A stretch of DNA of 64,000 nucleotides from Candidatus Omnitrophica bacterium UBA6233 (lineage in GTDB: Bacteria; Omnitrophota; Gorgyraeia; Gygaellales; Profunditerraquicolaceae): NCBI GenBank assembly GCA_002440965.1, contig DJWJ01000011.1:35756-99755 (forward strand). Direction: 5' to 3'. The notes beneath the pieces are model-generated. The model ran no database searches. It saw nothing but the letters and a program-made list of their open reading frames with translations, and was not told the origin of the DNA. Shown in pieces: positions 24,266 to 32,508 of this stretch (positions are counted from its first letter, which is position 1; every line of letters begins with the position of its first letter). A program made the position numbers and the translations under genes.

Positions 24266-25720
24266 TTAGCCATTCTTCTTTTCTAATTCTTCCACAACTT
24301 CACGGAACTCTTCCAGGGCGGATTCAAGGTCTTGGACGATATCTTCGGCTATCTCATCCGGATCAGGCAAATTCTCTAGGTCCTCAAGTGAATCATCTTT
24401 CAACCAGAAGATGTCCAGGCTGACTTTGTCGCGTTTAAGGATCTCGTCATAATCGAACGCCTTGAAACGCTCGGTTTCTTTGCGCTTGGCCCGGTTCTCC
24501 GGATTATAGCATTTAATGAAATCCGCCAGGTCTTCAAACTTAAGCGTGTTCTCTTTTAAGGTAAAGTGTTTATTGGTGCGCAAATCGTAAAACCAGATCT
24601 TGGAAGTCCAGGGCTTTTCCTGTGCCGGCTTCTTGTCAAAAAAAATCACGTTCGCCTTCACGCCTTGAGCATAGAAAATACCCGTAGGCAATCGCAGAAT
24701 CGTGTGCAGGTCAAAATCATGCAATAATTTCTTCCTTACCGTCTCTCCGGCGCCGCCCTCAAACAACACATTATCCGGCACTACCACTGCCGCTCTTCCC
24801 TGCACTTTCAGGATCGAGGCAATATGCTGGACAAAATTAAGCTGTTTGTTGGAAGTCGTAGTCCAAAAATCATCCCGTTCATAAGAATCTTTCTCTTTCG
24901 CCGCTTTGCCGTCTTCGCCGATAATTGTCGTTGAACTCTTTTTACCAAACGGCGGATTAGTCAGAACCATATCAAAATGTTCAGTACTCTTTGCCGCTAA
25001 AGCGTCTACTACCTCAACCGGACAGCGTTTCGCGCCGATCCCGTGCAGATACATATTCATCGCGCACAACCGGGCCACAGATTCCACAATGTCTACACCA
25101 TACAAAGCTTCATTGACCATAAACTTTTTATCACCCTGAGACAGCGTTGGGAACTTCTTAAAAACATAGTCGAAAGCGTTCAATAAGAACCCGCCGGTGC
25201 CACAAGCAGGGTCGCAAATCTTCATTCCCGGCTGGGGTTGCATTACCTCAACCATAGCCTTGATCAAAGCGCGAGGAGTAAAATACTGCCCAGCTCCGCC
25301 TTTAGTATCCTGCGCGTTCTTTTCCAGCAATCCCTCATAAATCACGCCCTTAATATCAATATCCAACCCCAGCCACTTCTCATCATCGATCATATTGATC
25401 AACCGCTTGAGTTTAGCCGGATCCTGAATCTTATTCATTGACTTAAGAAAAATCCTGCCGATAAGCCCTTTCTGCTTACCCAATTCCCGCATAATCGTAA
25501 TATAATGCCCTTCCAGCGGCTCGCCTTCCAGCTTTTTGAGCGACTTCCAGTTGTATTTCGCCGGAATCTCGCTGTCATGATACAACTCATCCCGCTCATC
25601 AGACATCTTCAGGAACAACAAATACGTCAACTGCTCCACATAATCGCCGTAGCTGACGCCGTCATCCCGCAGTACATCGCAGTAATTCCATACTTTCTGC
25701 ACTATTTCATTTTCGCTCAT
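24266..25720 (-). CDS. hsdM: Type I restriction-modification DNA methyltransferase subunit
   Basis: A 484-residue adenine methyltransferase. The N-terminal helical domain (about 1-140) is followed by GGAGQYFTPR, the SAM motif DPACGTGGF (170-178) and the catalytic VLTNPPFGKKSS. The C-terminal coiled tail is Glu-rich. It is the last gene of the restriction operon, separated from hsdS by two membrane-anchored genes, fic and a partial copy of its own 5' end. A protein of this size and motif set looks fully functional. Confidence 0.95.
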   Translation of the reverse strand: MSENEIVQKVWNYCDVLRDDGVSYGDYVEQLTYLLFLKMSDERDELYHDSEIPAKYNWKSLKKLEGEPLEGHYITIMRELGKQKGLIGRIFLKSMNKIQDPAKLKRLINMIDDEKWLGLDIDIKGVIYEGLLEKNAQDTKGGAGQYFTPRALIKAMVEVMQPQPGMKICDPACGTGGFLLNAFDYVFKKFPTLSQGDKKFMVNEALYGVDIVESVARLCAMNMYLHGIGAKRCPVEVVDALAAKSTEHFDMVLTNPPFGKKSSTTIIGEDGKAAKEKDSYERDDFWTTTSNKQLNFVQHIASILKVQGRAAVVVPDNVLFEGGAGETVRKKLLHDFDLHTILRLPTGIFYAQGVKANVIFFDKKPAQEKPWTSKIWFYDLRTNKHFTLKENTLKFEDLADFIKCYNPENRAKRKETERFKAFDYDEILKRDKVSLDIFWLKDDSLEDLENLPDPDEIAEDIVQDLESALEEFREVVEELEKKNG

Positions 25721-25783
25721 AGATTTTACCTATCTTTCTTCATGCCATAGACTTAAATTTGTAGATTTCTCAACAGAATATGT

Positions 25784-25789
25784 TATAAT
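25784..25789 (+). promoter_or_regulatory. Extended -10 promoter for the plus-strand small ORF
   Basis: TGTTATAAT (25781-25789) is an extended -10 box (TGnTATAAT). The ATG of the small ORF lies 6 nt beyond it, so the transcript would be leaderless or nearly so. No good -35 is seen at 17 nt; TTGTAG lies at 19 nt. Confidence 0.6.
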
Positions 25790-25795
25790 ATTAAT

Positions 25796-25984
25796 ATGAG
25801 GCATTTAACTCTTGCTAAAACAAACCGCTACTTAAGAAACCGCGTTGCCCGTGCGATTTTACTCGGACGTACTACCATTAGTTCGGCCGCAGTGGAAGGT
25901 ATCCATACTTGCAAACACACTCGCGCCAATGGCGTTTCCCCCAGCCGTTCAAAACACAATAGCGCCGCCGTTTTATCCAAATAA
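25796..25984 (+). CDS. Small protein with Fic-inhibitory SxxxEG motif, candidate Fic antitoxin
   Basis: A 62-residue basic protein, one of few plausible plus-strand genes. Residues 7-14 read AKTNRYLR and 27-36 TISSAAVEGI. SAAVEG (30-35) fits the (S/T)xxxE(G/N) motif by which Fic proteins are inhibited; class I Fic toxins take it from a small partner protein such as VbhA, which is about this size. It ends 4 bp from the fic stop, tail to tail. The extended -10 lies so close that translation would be leaderless. That it inhibits the neighbouring Fic is inference. Confidence 0.5.
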   Translation: MRHLTLAKTNRYLRNRVARAILLGRTTISSAAVEGIHTCKHTRANGVSPSRSKHNSAAVLSK

Positions 25985-25988
25985 CATT

Positions 25989-26648
25989 CTACACGTTTCT
26001 ATCCGCTTTTTTCAAAGAATATTCTATAATCTTTCGAAAAATTATTTTCATCGGTACATAATTATGGCTAAGCGCGGCACGCACTGCTGAAAAATACGGC
26101 TTTTCCCTCTTCTCTCCGGAAATAAGATAGAAATCAAAAGGCGGAAGTCCGGCCTGTAACCCCATCAATACCGCCAATAATCTCGCTAATCTGCCGTTAC
26201 CTTCCCGAAAAGGATGGATCAGGACTAATTCAGCATGCGTTAGCGCAATAGCGTAACTTACCGCATCGATATCTCCCCGGCACGGCGTATAACGCGCAAG
26301 AATCTCCTTCTCAAAATCATCCATCAGCTGGGGAATATATGCAGCCGAGGCGAACTGGAATCCAGATTTGCCGATATTGATATTGCGATATGTCCCTGCC
26401 CATTCGTATATCTTCCCTAACCAATTCTTATGCATAGCGCGAATGTCTGCCGCCGTAAATCGTTTGCCGGAATCTATGGTTTCAATATATTTCCCTAAAA
26501 TTCGCGCGTGCTCGGAAATCTCCAAAGCCTCCATATCGCGCAAACGGGTAATCCCGCGCAGATTCATTAAAACCTTGCCGCGAGAACCAGGCTGAAGTTG
26601 CGCCTCCGGATAACCCGACACATCATATTTATCGCCTTTAGCGTTCAT
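25989..26648 (-). CDS. fic: Fic/DOC family protein (AMPylase-type)
   Basis: A 219-residue Fic protein. The full active-site motif HPFREGNGRLAR is at 145-156; FTAADIRAMHKNWLGKIYEWAG (64-85, read in two parts) is the usual upstream helix region. No (S/T)xxxE(G/N) inhibitory motif is evident in the protein, so inhibition would have to come from a partner. Its start has AAGGAAG 6-7 nt ahead. It lies in the restriction operon between a partial hsdM copy and hsdM. Target protein unknown; Fic enzymes usually transfer AMP to Ser/Thr/Tyr. Confidence 0.9.
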   Translation of the reverse strand: MNAKGDKYDVSGYPEAQLQPGSRGKVLMNLRGITRLRDMEALEISEHARILGKYIETIDSGKRFTAADIRAMHKNWLGKIYEWAGTYRNINIGKSGFQFASAAYIPQLMDDFEKEILARYTPCRGDIDAVSYAIALTHAELVLIHPFREGNGRLARLLAVLMGLQAGLPPFDFYLISGEKREKPYFSAVRAALSHNYVPMKIIFRKIIEYSLKKADRNV

Positions 26649-26658
26649 ATAATCTTCC

Positions 26659-26757
26659 TTATTTCAAATGCTCCACATAATCGCCGTAGCTGACGCCATC
26701 ATCCCACAGCACATCGCAGTAATTCCATACTTTTGGGACTATTTCATTTTCACTCAT
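26659..26757 (-). pseudogene. Duplicated 5' end of hsdM (32 codons)
   Basis: ATG at 26757 reads MSENEIVPKVWNYCDVLWDD then GVSYGDYVEH before LK and TAA. It matches the first 30 residues of HsdM (24266-25720) with only three or four changes, and the DNA is about 85-90 % alike, extending slightly upstream of the ATG. With hsdM it brackets fic and the small plus-strand ORF as a direct repeat. Confidence 0.85.
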
Positions 26758-26773
26758 AAAATTTCCTATTATA

Positions 26774-27673
26774 CTAATCCATACGATGTATCCAATACCA
26801 TTCTCTAACATCCTGTCCATTATCTTTTAAAGCATAAACCGCAACAAAAGCAAAAGTTCCTTTTTGATCCAATGAATCAATATTAAAAAGCACCGGTGAT
26901 TTAGAAAATGGATTAGGGATAGGATTAAAACCTATTAATCGCGTTGAAACTTTAATATTTTCAAAATCCGCCTTCAACCCAACAATATCTTTAGACGTTT
27001 CCTGACATTTATCAACAGCCCATTTCCAAAATTTACGATAATCCCATGAAGATTCCTTTCCGCCCTGTGGAATAGCATGCCAATAACCTTTACTTGCCAA
27101 ATCAGAATCAAACAATTTCGCACCTGGCGTAACCCATTTATTAACTAATTTGACATAATCTCGCCAAGGACAATCTCTAACTTCAGAAAACTCATCTAAT
27201 ACCTCATTTTTCCCCGGTCTTACCCATCTCTTATTGCGATAAACTTCTAATGGCATAATTGCACCGGTTCTTCCAAAAGTAACTACAAAAATTCCAAGAT
27301 GTCTGCGTTTATTATTTGTATCAGCTAAATAATGGTTAAACTGTAACCAAATAGATTGACCAAAGGTTTTAAACTGATATTCTTTACATGGAGTAAGAAT
27401 TAAAAAACTGTCAGTATTTTTTGCAATCAAATAAGTTTTTACATTAGGCAAAAATGCTAATGTTCCATAATCACGTTTATAGAATTCTTGCCGGCTAATT
27501 ATTTCGTTTTGTGAATCTAATAAAACTTGCTTTTCTACAGTTTTTTCTTTCTTTTCGATAGAAGGATTAAAGAAATTTACACTAACGCTAATAATTGCAG
27601 CTAATATAGTACAACCGCCACAAATTAAAGCGGCTATAATACCAACACTAAATCTTTTCTTATTTTTTATCAT
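26774..27673 (-). CDS. Membrane-anchored protein of unknown function, RM-island
   Basis: A 299-residue protein. After a basic start (MIKNKKRFSV) one TM helix (about 9-34, IIAALICGGCTILAAIISV) is followed by a soluble domain with many aromatic residues and no motif I recognise (for example GKESSWDYRKFWKWAVDKC). By the positive-inside rule the soluble part is probably outside or periplasmic. It overlaps the upstream TM gene by 14 bp and lacks its own ribosome site, so the two are coupled. It may be an accessory defence gene. Confidence 0.6.
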   Translation of the reverse strand: MIKNKKRFSVGIIAALICGGCTILAAIISVSVNFFNPSIEKKEKTVEKQVLLDSQNEIISRQEFYKRDYGTLAFLPNVKTYLIAKNTDSFLILTPCKEYQFKTFGQSIWLQFNHYLADTNNKRRHLGIFVVTFGRTGAIMPLEVYRNKRWVRPGKNEVLDEFSEVRDCPWRDYVKLVNKWVTPGAKLFDSDLASKGYWHAIPQGGKESSWDYRKFWKWAVDKCQETSKDIVGLKADFENIKVSTRLIGFNPIPNPFSKSPVLFNIDSLDQKGTFAFVAVYALKDNGQDVREWYWIHRMD

Positions 27674-28283
27674 TTATTTGTTTAATAACTAAATGTTTTT
27701 CCATCTCTCCAAGATTATCAGTCCACACTCCATCCCAAGATATTTCAAACACATCATATTTCCGAGAAATAAAATTATCCGCAACGATTTCTAATTCAAC
27801 GCGCATAGTTGAATTAGCAGATATATGTCCTTCAAAATTATTAGGCGTTCCGTAAGTACAAATCCTGAATTTTTTTTCAACAAGAAAACCAAAATCGGCA
27901 GTATCTTCTTTGGATATCATTGGAAACATTGGATGACTTTCTGCCGGAGCCCAAGTTAATTGCTGAGGAACAAATACATTTGCCCGGTAAAAATTACCAT
28001 CTGCCTTCTTTTTTAGTATTCCAACAAGTAATATTCGCACATTCTTAGCAGAAGACCAAGGGCGTTTATTTTTAACAGATAAATGATAATAAATAACCGA
28101 TGGGCCATTACTAAAATGCGTTAATTCACCTTTAAAGTTTTTAGGTTCTAACACTAAACGAGGACCAGCAAAGAAATCTCTAAATTTGTCACCCCAGATA
28201 GCCATAACAGCTACAGCAACAGTTCCAACAGCAGTTAACCAATCCGTTAGCTTTCCAAAATTTACAGAAATATCACACGCCAT
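27660..28283 (-). CDS. Single-TM protein of unknown function, RM-island
   Basis: A 207-residue protein with one N-terminal TM helix (about 13-32, LTAVGTVAVAVMAIWGDKF) and a beta-rich soluble domain (LSVKNKRPWSSAKNVRILLVG, RVELEIVADN). I know proteins of this look from restriction and defence loci but no function. It lies 19 bp after hsdS and overlaps the next TM gene. Confidence 0.6.
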   Translation of the reverse strand: MACDISVNFGKLTDWLTAVGTVAVAVMAIWGDKFRDFFAGPRLVLEPKNFKGELTHFSNGPSVIYYHLSVKNKRPWSSAKNVRILLVGILKKKADGNFYRANVFVPQQLTWAPAESHPMFPMISKEDTADFGFLVEKKFRICTYGTPNNFEGHISANSTMRVELEIVADNFISRKYDVFEISWDGVWTDNLGEMEKHLVIKQINDKK

Positions 28284-28302
28284 CGTCCCCTCCTTGCCAA
28301 TA

Positions 28303-29544
28303 TCACTTTTTACTTAATTCTAACTTCCCCTTCTTTATTCGTTCCAACAAACTCTCGACAGGCTCATCATTCGGATCCGGCTCAACCAACTTGCCTTCGA
28401 AGGCTTTTTTCAAAATACTCTGTTTCAGTCGCTCAATCTTCTCCAGTCCTTGCTCAACGGCATCCTCAAGCAATTTTGCCCGTTCAAAACGAGATTCAAT
28501 ATTCTCAACAATCTTCACCTGTTCTTCAGGAGAACAAAATTTAAACGGAACCTTTTTAAAGTTTCTAGATGAAATCCCTGCAACCGTTGTCCCGGTTTTA
28601 GCTCTTTCTAATCTCTTTTGAAAAAAAGTTGACATTATCTGATACATTACGAATTTATCAAAATTGTCCGATCTTAATAAAACCATTCTTTGCGCAATCG
28701 AGAATTTATAATCCGGGATTAGAGAAACTTCTCCCATAGGAGCTTCAGTAGTCATTAAGACATCACCTTTATGTGGAATTCCTCTAGTCATATACTTCTT
28801 GTAAGTCTCCTCAGTAACATATCGAATATTTTCAAGTCTTATTTGACCATTCCGAATGTTTGAAGTCCGCAAATGTATAACACCCTTATCCGCATACGGT
28901 GGAGTTCTCCCGCGATAATCAATGATTTTAAAAATACTCTCAATAGGTTTTTCTTGTTCAATTTTCTCAAACGCCGATTTAAACACTGCCTGGCGATAGC
29001 GCTTAATTTCCTGCTGCACGCGCTCCAGCGAATCCTTGGCGCTATCCAGCCGCGAAAACAAGCTCTCAATCTTGGCGACAATACGTTTTTGTTCGGGATA
29101 AGAAACTACCGGCACAGTCAGACACTCTAATTCTTTCGTTGGCACACGAAGCTGGCCAGCGGTTCCTGTCATTCGGCCCCGTAAAAACCTTCGAACACTC
29201 GCCTGGAGTAAAAAGTAAAAGTAAAACTTATTGTCGACACAATCTGGCAAACGTATGACATGGAATTCCGTTGAACCCAATCCAATCCCATTCCTCAAAC
29301 CTCCCATCAAGGCAATTTTACCGTTTTCCATACATGGCGTAATCTTGGCAAAAATAATATCTCCATCTTGAAATAGGGTAAACCTTTTTAACCCATCCGA
29401 AAGTTTAATCGTTTCCGACAAATCAAACCTGCCACTTTCCACTTCAACAGCTTTCATCGACAGGAAACTTACTGTAACATCTGTCTTGGCCCGAGGGATC
29501 GCCTTCGCCGGATTAATTATTGCTACATCACCAAGTATAATCAA
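28303..29544 (-). CDS. hsdS: Type I restriction-modification specificity subunit
   Basis: A 413-residue protein with two target-recognition domains. Each is followed by a conserved helix: PEQKRIVAKIESLFSRLD (about 152-169) after the first and PEEQVKIVENIESRFERA (about 345-362) after the second. This subunit decides which DNA sequence is methylated and cut. The start is TTG at 29544 with GGAG upstream; no ATG is available nearby. It follows the Qat genes after 107 bp. Confidence 0.93.
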   Translation of the reverse strand: MIILGDVAIINPAKAIPRAKTDVTVSFLSMKAVEVESGRFDLSETIKLSDGLKRFTLFQDGDIIFAKITPCMENGKIALMGGLRNGIGLGSTEFHVIRLPDCVDNKFYFYFLLQASVRRFLRGRMTGTAGQLRVPTKELECLTVPVVSYPEQKRIVAKIESLFSRLDSAKDSLERVQQEIKRYRQAVFKSAFEKIEQEKPIESIFKIIDYRGRTPPYADKGVIHLRTSNIRNGQIRLENIRYVTEETYKKYMTRGIPHKGDVLMTTEAPMGEVSLIPDYKFSIAQRMVLLRSDNFDKFVMYQIMSTFFQKRLERAKTGTTVAGISSRNFKKVPFKFCSPEEQVKIVENIESRFERAKLLEDAVEQGLEKIERLKQSILKKAFEGKLVEPDPNDEPVESLLERIKKGKLELSKK

Positions 29545-29651
29545 CTGTGCTCCTTAAATTCAATAATTTTCGCTCACCAATTCACCACAAAAGTTTAACC
29601 GTTATAAAGCGAAATGAACCATTGTAACTTATAAAGTTTTTGCTTACTTGA

Positions 29652-30377
29652 TTAAGAAATAAGGGATTCGAGATTGTTACGCAATTGAGCTTTAACAACA
29701 TCAATATTAAGAGACCAAATATCAGCTAAAGACGAAATTGCCCCTTGAGTTTCCCATGGCATGATCGGCAATTTACCATTAGTGACAAACGGCCCATCCG
29801 TCTCCAGAAGAACCTTCTCACGAGGCATTAACTTTATCAATTCCCGCCCTTTCGCACCTAATATCATTGCAGGACCGACACTAAACCAACAGCCCATTGT
29901 AATAGCCCGCTGCAATTCATTCGTTGTCCCAGAAAACCAATGTAATATCGCTGTCCCGGATCGAGGATATTCTTCAAGCAAATCCAGAACAGCATTGACA
30001 GCACACCTCGAATGAATACTCATAATCCTTCCACCTTGCTTTTCACACTCAGCTAAAACATTTAAAAATATATCCTTTTGCAATGGAAAGAATTCCTGAT
30101 TCTTTGGCGTTCCGTCAAGACCTATCTCTCCAATAAACTGAACCTTCGCAACATCTGCCAGTAACATTTTTAATTCATTCGCTTTTTTATTCGCTATTTC
30201 AGGATGCAGCCCAAGGGCAACCTTAATATTTGTATATCCCGAGAATCTTTGTGACGTCACTTGCCAAGCTCTAGGGCTAGTCGTTACGACTAGAGTAAAA
30301 ATATTTCGCTTTGAAACCATTGGAAGCAACTTTAAAGAATCCTGATAAAGATCAAGATGGGAATGAAAATCAATCAT
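29652..30377 (-). CDS. qatD: QatD, TatD-family metal-dependent hydrolase
   Basis: A 241-residue TatD-like nuclease. Metal ligands and motifs: DFHSHLDLY at the start, FIGEIGLDG (about 90), MSIHSR (about 117), LETDGPF (about 197). It overlaps qatC by 4 bp, and forms with qatA, qatB and qatC the Qat anti-phage system; the mechanism of Qat is not settled. Confidence 0.92.
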   Translation of the reverse strand: MIDFHSHLDLYQDSLKLLPMVSKRNIFTLVVTTSPRAWQVTSQRFSGYTNIKVALGLHPEIANKKANELKMLLADVAKVQFIGEIGLDGTPKNQEFFPLQKDIFLNVLAECEKQGGRIMSIHSRCAVNAVLDLLEEYPRSGTAILHWFSGTTNELQRAITMGCWFSVGPAMILGAKGRELIKLMPREKVLLETDGPFVTNGKLPIMPWETQGAISSLADIWSLNIDVVKAQLRNNLESLIS

Positions 30378-31654
30378 ATAACCCCATGCTTTATTAAAAG
30401 CTGCCCGAGTTCATCCAACCCCCGAGATAAGACTCCTTCATATTGAGGACGATCAGTCGATGACGCAAAAGAAAGCGCTCCGCCTGCGAAGCGTTGTATC
30501 CCATATTTTTTATAATTTAAATAGGCCATAGCCACCGCCCCAATATCGTTAGGACCAAATTCACGGCCCGCTTTAGACAAGTCTTGAAAATGATAATTAT
30601 TCACCGTGGTATCAGTTAATTGTGCTTTTAAGAAGGCTGCACGCCTAACCAAGCAAGGCAAACATCTGCCACAATGAACTAGTTTATATCGACCAAACTT
30701 CCCACAACTTGTAGACTCCCCTATTAAACCAGTCAATTTTGCCTGATCACAACATCCACTAAGAATCTCGCCTTTAGTTTTAAATCGAAAAGGGAAAGAT
30801 AATTTTACTGGGATACTTAGCATGTCCCAAATTTCTTGAAGGCCTCCAGCATAAAGGGGATGCGTGGTTTTCGTGCTCAAGCTGCCGCTTCTTCCTGAAT
30901 TAAGTGATGGATTAAGACTCATAAAGCCGTTCTCGGGAACAACAACTTCTATAGGTGCTTCGGATCGAGAATTTAAGGCAGATGCCGCAAGAAGCCCGTA
31001 TGCAAAAAAGATTATTGAGCGTCCCCGAGTTGAACTTTCACACCTATTAAACAAGCTTACTGGATGGCTCCAATTAAAATACCGACTAGAAGCACCCAAG
31101 GTGTTTGCAAACCTCATTTGTGATTTTCTATCACCTTTGACGACTTGAGAAACAAATAAAGGTTTTCTCCCCGTAGCTGTCAAGTCAATTGCGCCAACAA
31201 GACTATCCATACCACCCGAAAGTAACGAAATACAATCTGCATCATAAGAAGCGAGAACTGATGCTTGTGGAGGTGGCTCAGCTCCAGGAAGAAAGTTTAA
31301 TTTCCAAAAATCACCAGTTAAAACACGTAAAATCGATTCTAACCGAGATTTTTGTTGTACCCATAGTCCGTGTTCACAAAGATAAACATCCACTTCAATA
31401 ACGCGCGTCCATCCATCGGAACTGTTCGACCTCTTACATGATAAATCAGCAGCTGCCACTGCTAACGCAATTGACAGAAAATCCCACACGCGTACAGTCG
31501 GACTAAAACCTTTCTTTTTAACATCACTACGCAATGTTGGCGCAATGTGCCCAACACCATCACGATGTGAATAAGAATACATCGAGAAATAGTTGACGTC
31601 ATTCACTAGTGTTGCTGGCAAAATAGAATCTGGGGCACAAATAACTTTGTTCAT
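30374..31654 (-). CDS. qatC: QatC, QueC-like PP-loop protein
   Basis: A 426-residue protein with the QueC PP-loop SLLSGGMDSLVGAIDL (about 155-170) and a C-terminal zinc site CGRCLPCLVRR as in 7-cyano-7-deazaguanine synthase. It is longer than QueC with an extra N-terminal part. In Qat it presumably acts on a nucleobase or protein terminus; its substrate here is not known. Both ends overlap neighbours by 4 bp (ATGA). Confidence 0.92.
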   Translation of the reverse strand: MNKVICAPDSILPATLVNDVNYFSMYSYSHRDGVGHIAPTLRSDVKKKGFSPTVRVWDFLSIALAVAAADLSCKRSNSSDGWTRVIEVDVYLCEHGLWVQQKSRLESILRVLTGDFWKLNFLPGAEPPPQASVLASYDADCISLLSGGMDSLVGAIDLTATGRKPLFVSQVVKGDRKSQMRFANTLGASSRYFNWSHPVSLFNRCESSTRGRSIIFFAYGLLAASALNSRSEAPIEVVVPENGFMSLNPSLNSGRSGSLSTKTTHPLYAGGLQEIWDMLSIPVKLSFPFRFKTKGEILSGCCDQAKLTGLIGESTSCGKFGRYKLVHCGRCLPCLVRRAAFLKAQLTDTTVNNYHFQDLSKAGREFGPNDIGAVAMAYLNYKKYGIQRFAGGALSFASSTDRPQYEGVLSRGLDELGQLLIKHGVI

Positions 31655-32508
31655 ATAGCACCTTCATATACACTAAAAGTATTCGCTAATGCTTCTTGAA
31701 TAACAGTTGCCATCTGTCTCGAATCTAGATTGGCATTCCCTTCTCGCAACTGACGAATCTGGGCAGCAATTTCAGCCCTCATGTATTCACCCATTTCATT
31801 CACCCGTTGCACAACGTCTTTCGGATCTAACTTGGCGCTTTCAAAAAGTTGGCCGATATCAAGCTGCAATCGTGTGGATGCCTCATTTGCCAAAAAAAGC
31901 TCAACCACTGTCCAAATATCCGCGTCGTTCATTTTAAGCAAATTCACATTCGGCTGAATTCGTAACAAATCAGACATTGCACCATTCATAGAGTTTCGAC
32001 ACGATTCTTCATCAAGGCTCCCTCCATCTGATACAACCAAACGGCCGATTTCATCAATCACATCCCTTGCCGTTGACGTCCTAGCCACTAAAGCATTAAT
32101 CCACTGGTTAATACGTTGATCAGTACCATCTCGTACTGTTTGAAAAAACGAAACCAGGCCAGCCGCAGTCCTAGCTGACAAACGCATACGTTTCGCCACG
32201 TTTTTCGCACCGCCCATCCCCAGATGGGAATAATGACCAACTGCTTTTCTAAAATGCCCCTCGTCTCCCGTTCTAGCAAAAATCCCCATTTCTCTTCGGG
32301 CATTTGCAAATCGTCGAGCAGGAGCAACACTCACCGGCTGATTCACTTCCAATGGTTGATCTGGTGGCGCAGTTTCCCTTGGATTATTCCCATTAGGCTC
32401 ATCTGCTGGCACACTAGGAATAATCAATGGATTACCAATCTGATCAAGCCAAGGAGGATCAAAACCTACCCCGGCACCAGGCCCTGAACTTGAAGTAGAC
32501 GTTCCCAT
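31651..32508 (-). CDS. qatB: QatB protein
   Basis: A 285-residue protein. The Gly/Ser/Pro-rich start (MGTSTSSSGPGAGVGFDPPW) is followed by a disordered Pro/Asn-rich stretch to about residue 60 and a helical body. No catalytic motif is visible. It is assigned by its position between qatA and qatC and by this start. It begins at the base after the qatA stop. Confidence 0.88.
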   Translation of the reverse strand: MGTSTSSSGPGAGVGFDPPWLDQIGNPLIIPSVPADEPNGNNPRETAPPDQPLEVNQPVSVAPARRFANARREMGIFARTGDEGHFRKAVGHYSHLGMGGAKNVAKRMRLSARTAAGLVSFFQTVRDGTDQRINQWINALVARTSTARDVIDEIGRLVVSDGGSLDEESCRNSMNGAMSDLLRIQPNVNLLKMNDADIWTVVELFLANEASTRLQLDIGQLFESAKLDPKDVVQRVNEMGEYMRAEIAAQIRQLREGNANLDSRQMATVIQEALANTFSVYEGAI

